Origin: Myrica gale
Taxonomy: Eukaryota; Streptophyta; Magnoliopsida; Fagales; Myricaceae
NCBI GenBank assembly: GCA_963930655.1
Contig: OZ005602.1
Coordinates: 26,487,840 to 26,551,839 of the forward strand
Direction of reading: 5' to 3'
Length of the DNA: 64,000 nucleotides
The notes beneath the pieces are model-generated. The model saw nothing but the letters and a program-made list of their open reading frames with translations, was not told the origin of the DNA and made no database searches. This document shows positions 60,462 through 64,000 of this stretch, in pieces. The translations under genes and the position numbers were made by a program. Each line of letters starts with the position of its first letter. Positions within the stretch are counted from its first letter, which is position 1.

Positions 60462-61212
60462 TGTGGGCTGGAGCCACATAACAAATCAGATAAAGATGGA
60501 CGTTTTCATTTTTCAATCCACTTCTCTTACATTAATCACGGATGTAATAGATCAGTGGCTTATTGGCTTCCAACTTTGGACTGATAAGAGTTTCATATAT
60601 TTTTTTTTAAAAAAAAAATGTTTGTCAGACAATTTGTTCATGAGAATCAACACATATTATGTAACCCACACACACCCTTTTTCTTTAGTGACGAGGAGAA
60701 ATTTAGTTCGACATGCCCACTCGAATGGAACCACCTAACAGATTAGTAAATCCCGAGCCGGTGCAGTCCCCCTAAGTCACATAAACAAAGTAAGTCCGGC
60801 TTTGCCATGAGACGTGACCTTTATAAGAAATTATTTGCCGTTAAGGAGATTCTTGAGACTTAGGGAGAGAACACCCTTAGGTCTAGGTCCTTACCGCCAT
60901 TTTTTTTTTAAAGGCATAAAAAAAGGCCTCACGCTACTCGAGGCTGGGATTATCCTTTTGTGGGTCACCTTGGGCTAAACATGTGTGGAGATCCGTCTGG
61001 AGATGTATATTCCATTGGAAAGGAAGAAAAAGTCCAGTTTCTCTTGGGCTTCTCAACTGGTGGTTCGGGCTGAGATATGTATTACAAAAAGAAAACTTTA
61101 AAAACAAGCGGAATGAACACTAATCTGAAGATCGGCCCGAGTCAATCGAAGGGACCTCAACGTCCAGCCCATTATTTTCTATATATATAAACCAAACTAG
61201 AAATGTTTTTAT
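60462..61212. other. Intergenic DNA
   Basis: No gene recognised. T- and A-runs near 60600-60618; otherwise unremarkable. Confidence 0.4.
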
Positions 61213-61221
61213 TAAAGTTAA

Positions 61222-61453
61222 GGGATAAATACAAAATTGGTCTTTGTGATATACGTAAAAATCGATTTAGTCCTTGTGATATGAAAAACATCAATTTAGT
61301 CTCTGTGATTTTAGAAAGTGATAAAATCAGTCCCTGATGGAGGACCAATAACAAACGAAAATAGAATCACAGGGACTAAATCGATGTTTTTCATATCACA
61401 GGAACTAAAATAATTTTTGCCTATAGCATAAGAACTGATTTTGCATTTATCCC
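61222..61453. mobile_element. 232-bp MULE-type MITE, copy 2
   Basis: Same element as 55232-55463 in the opposite orientation: starts GGGATAAATACAAAATTGGT and ends GATTTTGCATTTATCCC. An exact 9-bp duplication TAAAGTTAA lies at 61213-61221 and 61454-61462. Confidence 0.92.
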
Positions 61454-61462
61454 TAAAGTTAA

Positions 61463-61867
61463 AGAGAGGGGAAGGACTTCAGTTTTCTATTGTTTTTGTA
61501 GTTATAATTATAAATTTCCTAAAAAATGTAAAAGATAAATGTAAGTTAAGAAGAAGAAAATTTTCTTACTTAAAGATAAAAAAAGAAGAAGAAAATTTAG
61601 CTAATTAGGCGCAATCTGGGTCCAACGGTGTTGAGGATGATGCGGTAGCTCTACGTTCAACTCTAGTGGTGCAGTCGCCGATCCTTTATCGCTCGCTCTC
61701 TCTCGGAAGAAAAAGGGGAAGCCAAAGCACTGTACAGCCACTGACAGAATTCAACTGTAATAACTGAACCAATAGCCACCGTTGAATCAGAGAAACAACT
61801 AAGCAAAGATCCAGACGAGAAGCCAACAGAGCAGGATCCGCAATTTGTGAATTCGGGAGAGATCCAA
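61463..61867 (+). promoter_or_regulatory. GOS12 upstream region and 5' UTR
   Basis: No coding. Contains purine-rich AAGAAGAAGAAAA tracts (about 61550-61597) and leads to the ATG at 61868. The MITE copy 2 ends about 400 bp upstream of the start codon. No clear TATA box. Confidence 0.45.
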
Positions 61868-63466
61868 ATGACGGATCCGAGTCTGGAGTTGCAGGAGTCC
61901 GGTTGGGAGGAACTGAGGAGGGAGGCCAGGAAGATCGAGGGCGATCTCGACGTCAAGCTCTCTTCCTATGCTAAGCTCGGCGCTAGGTTCACCCAAGGAG
62001 GTACCCTTTTGTCCATGCTCTCTCTCTCTCTCCGATTTCTCTGCTTCTTTGTTTGCCGCATTGCATTTTGATCGTCGTAAACTACTTATTTGGAATATCT
62101 GTGGCAGAGAAATTTATGGTCTGTCTTAGATTTGCGAAATTGTAGTGCTCGGGTTTCAAATTTTAGTAATCATACTACGTAAAAAAAAATAGTAATCATA
62201 CTCAACTATGTTCTTTTGGGTGGGTATTGAGTTTTGAGATGTCTTGGGGATTTATGGTGAAGATCCGCAAAAATGAGAAGGAAATTTGATCGCTGGGAGG
62301 GGGGGGGGGGGGGTGTATAAGTTTTGTAAATGTCATTTATGCCATTGCCAATATAGGGAGTTTGAAGGGCGACTCTAGGAGATGGGGAGGGCCTTAAGGT
62401 AGGCTGCATCCTTAAGAGCTTTGATTTGAAGTCGATTTCTTGTATGGTATTCCTAAAGTTAGTAGGGGCTACATAAGTTTGCTAGCATTGTGTTGAATAA
62501 GTGGTTCGGTGTTGAATACATAAAGGGTTTGGTGATCTCAAGATAATGTTTTTGGGAAAATTACCCTTTTATTTCGGCTAGAGGCTTACTCAAAAAGGAT
62601 GCTATGCCAGTCTTTTGGACTCAATTCTACTCTACAAGTCCCTGGCCTCGCCATTGCTGTCCACATAGAGGTTTTTTCTGAAACCATCACTCTTGATTCA
62701 CCTGTGCTCTAGGAATCGCACACCCAAGACCACTACCATGTATTTGGGTAGAGATAATGGGTCTACGGGAATGAACAAGGATCCTTGCAATATGATGGCA
62801 CACCCGGGCATTTGTGGGGTGGGTGGAGCTTGGTTTGATTATATCTGAAAACCACCTTAGGGCAGATGATACTTTGCCAACATATGGCATGACTGAGATC
62901 AGTTTGCCAACTTGTGATTTGGAAAGTGGCTCTTTATTGAGGTCTATAACAGTCTGCAATTTAATATTATAGTGCAAAATAGGCAGTGAAGTGCCGCTTT
63001 CTATACCACAGGAGTGTAAACCCCACTTCTGAAGCACATGATCTGCTCATGCATATTCTAGAAGCATAATGTTATGGAAAAAATAGAAAAGACAGGCATT
63101 TTCATTCCTATCTCTAGTGTCTATTAACCAGGGGTTTAGGACGCTATTCGTCGTTAATGTCTTGTGTTTGTTTTGAAGACGCTCATCTATTGGTTTATTG
63201 TTCTGAAAGTTAGATGTATAATGGTTTGGAGTGTGTCTTTCTATATAAAGATTTATACTCTTAAATCAGGATATGTGGATACTGGGTCCCCATCTGTTGG
63301 GTCCAGCAGATCATGGAAGTCCATGGAGATGGAAATCCAATCCTTACTTGAAAAGCTACTGGATATAAATGATGCAATGAGTCGATGTGCTGCATCTGCT
63401 GCACCAGCTACTTCTGTAACTCAGAAACTTGCAAGGCATAGGGATATACTTCATGAGTTTAGCCAG
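61868..63466 (+). CDS. GOS12: Golgi SNAP receptor complex member 1-2 (GOS12), first two exons
   Basis: Qb-SNARE for ER-Golgi and intra-Golgi vesicle fusion. Exon 1 (61868-62000) encodes MTDPSLELQESGWEELRREA and RKIEGDLDVKLSSYAKLGAR, then FTQGG; donor GTACCC. Exon 2 (63270-63466, acceptor TTAAATCAG) encodes DTGSPSVGSSRSWKSMEMEI, QSLLEKLLDINDAMSRCAAS and VTQKLARHRDILHEFSQ; donor GTTTAT. Phases agree (1 nt / 2 nt) and the N-terminal region is the family norm. I chose the ATG at 61868 because it starts exactly at the conserved N terminus; the longer in-frame reading upstream has only a GTG. The SNARE motif and C-terminal membrane anchor must lie right of the window. Confidence 0.92.
62297..62314 (+). 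repeat. Poly-G tract in GOS12 intron 1
   Basis: A nearly pure G run (about 18 bases with one leading GGGA). Such runs are prone to length error in sequencing. Confidence 0.8.
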
Positions 63467-64000
63467 GTTTATTTCCTATTGCACACTTTCTTTTATGCCC
63501 TTTCACATTTCTCTATGTTCAAAAGGTTCTCTTCCACTGCATTTCTTGGCAAGAAGAACTTTAACTCCCAATGAAATATTTCACATAATAAATTTAAGTT
63601 CTGGACATCATCACTGATCCAGATTGGTGTATCATACATGTGTGCATGTGTATAAGGAATAGGTTGTAAGACAGTAAATAGGCATACTATGTGTAGAGAA
63701 ACCTATTAGGTCCTTGATGGACTATTTATTGTGTCCCAGTAATTGACCTTTCAACAGTAGCTTTTTTGCAGTCAACCCAGCATCTTCATAAAAATGACAC
63801 CATGAGACACAGGTTTAAGTACTTTCCTGGTGCGGTTGCTACTATTTGTTATTCGCAGTAGGAAACAGAAACAACTGAAAATCTGCTGATTCCCATCCTT
63901 TTCTTTGCTTTTCTTATTAGGCATCGACCACCTCTTGTGGTCGTGAATTCATAGTTGTCTCTAAATTCAATCCTGTGGAGATATCTGTTTGGGAGACAGT
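63467..64000 (+). other. GOS12 intron 2 (to window end)
   Basis: Begins GTTTATTTCC. The expected third exon (a conserved block after HEFSQ) is not found before the window ends. Confidence 0.6.

Noticed and set aside
63769-63822. Possible third GOS12 exon after TTTTTTGCAG
   Set aside because: The translation does not continue the family sequence expected after HEFSQ, so it is more likely intron.

Overview
The window is nuclear DNA of a flowering plant, most probably a eudicot. The genes are intron-rich with GT-AG junctions and AT-rich introns. Plant-specific families are present (plasmodesmata-located DUF26 protein, SAUR, pectinesterase with inhibitor prodomain, plant-type GOS12), and so are all the usual plant transposon classes. 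I cannot fix the order or species.

Layout. 1-2249: end of a Mutator-like (MULE) region with a GRF zinc-finger exon (+) and a PB1-like MuDR N-terminal domain (-). 3254-8462 (+): 3' half of the tubulin-folding cofactor D gene, with one exon split by a ~620-bp insertion and a 161-bp tandem duplication over the stop codon. 9486-21183 (-): a complete 16-exon methionine aminopeptidase 1A gene, reconstructed here to 403 codons. Its intron 7 holds a MULE carrying a class V chitinase fragment that itself holds a hAT MITE. Its last intron holds a dead LINE, an AT-rich MITE-like stretch and a SINE with a 17-bp target duplication. 21508-21580 (+): tRNA-Arg(CCU). 22590-25094 (-): a decayed pectinesterase with a solo LTR inside. 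31202-34304 (+): a second, nearly intact pectinesterase with one single-base frameshift. 34908-35582: a 675-bp palindromic MULE-type element. 37311-39076 (-): a plasmodesmata-located protein gene. 40327 to about 47960 (-): a decayed LINE split by a 4,358-bp CACTA element, which carries exons copied from a phospholipase D zeta gene and a 3-hydroxyisobutyryl-CoA hydrolase gene. 50863-51387 (-): an intronless SAUR gene. 55232-55463 and 61222-61453: two copies of one 232-bp MULE-type MITE, each with a perfect 9-bp target duplication. About 58490-60461 (-): a decayed Ty1/copia element. 61868 onward (+): first two exons of the Golgi SNARE GOS12, running off the window.

The host genes are ordinary housekeeping, cell-wall and signalling genes and do not form a functional cluster. 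The notable content is layered transposon insertion and gene-fragment capture. Several insertions can be proved from target-site duplications or from reading frames that become continuous when the insert is removed. I see no CRISPR array, operon or bacterial-type system.
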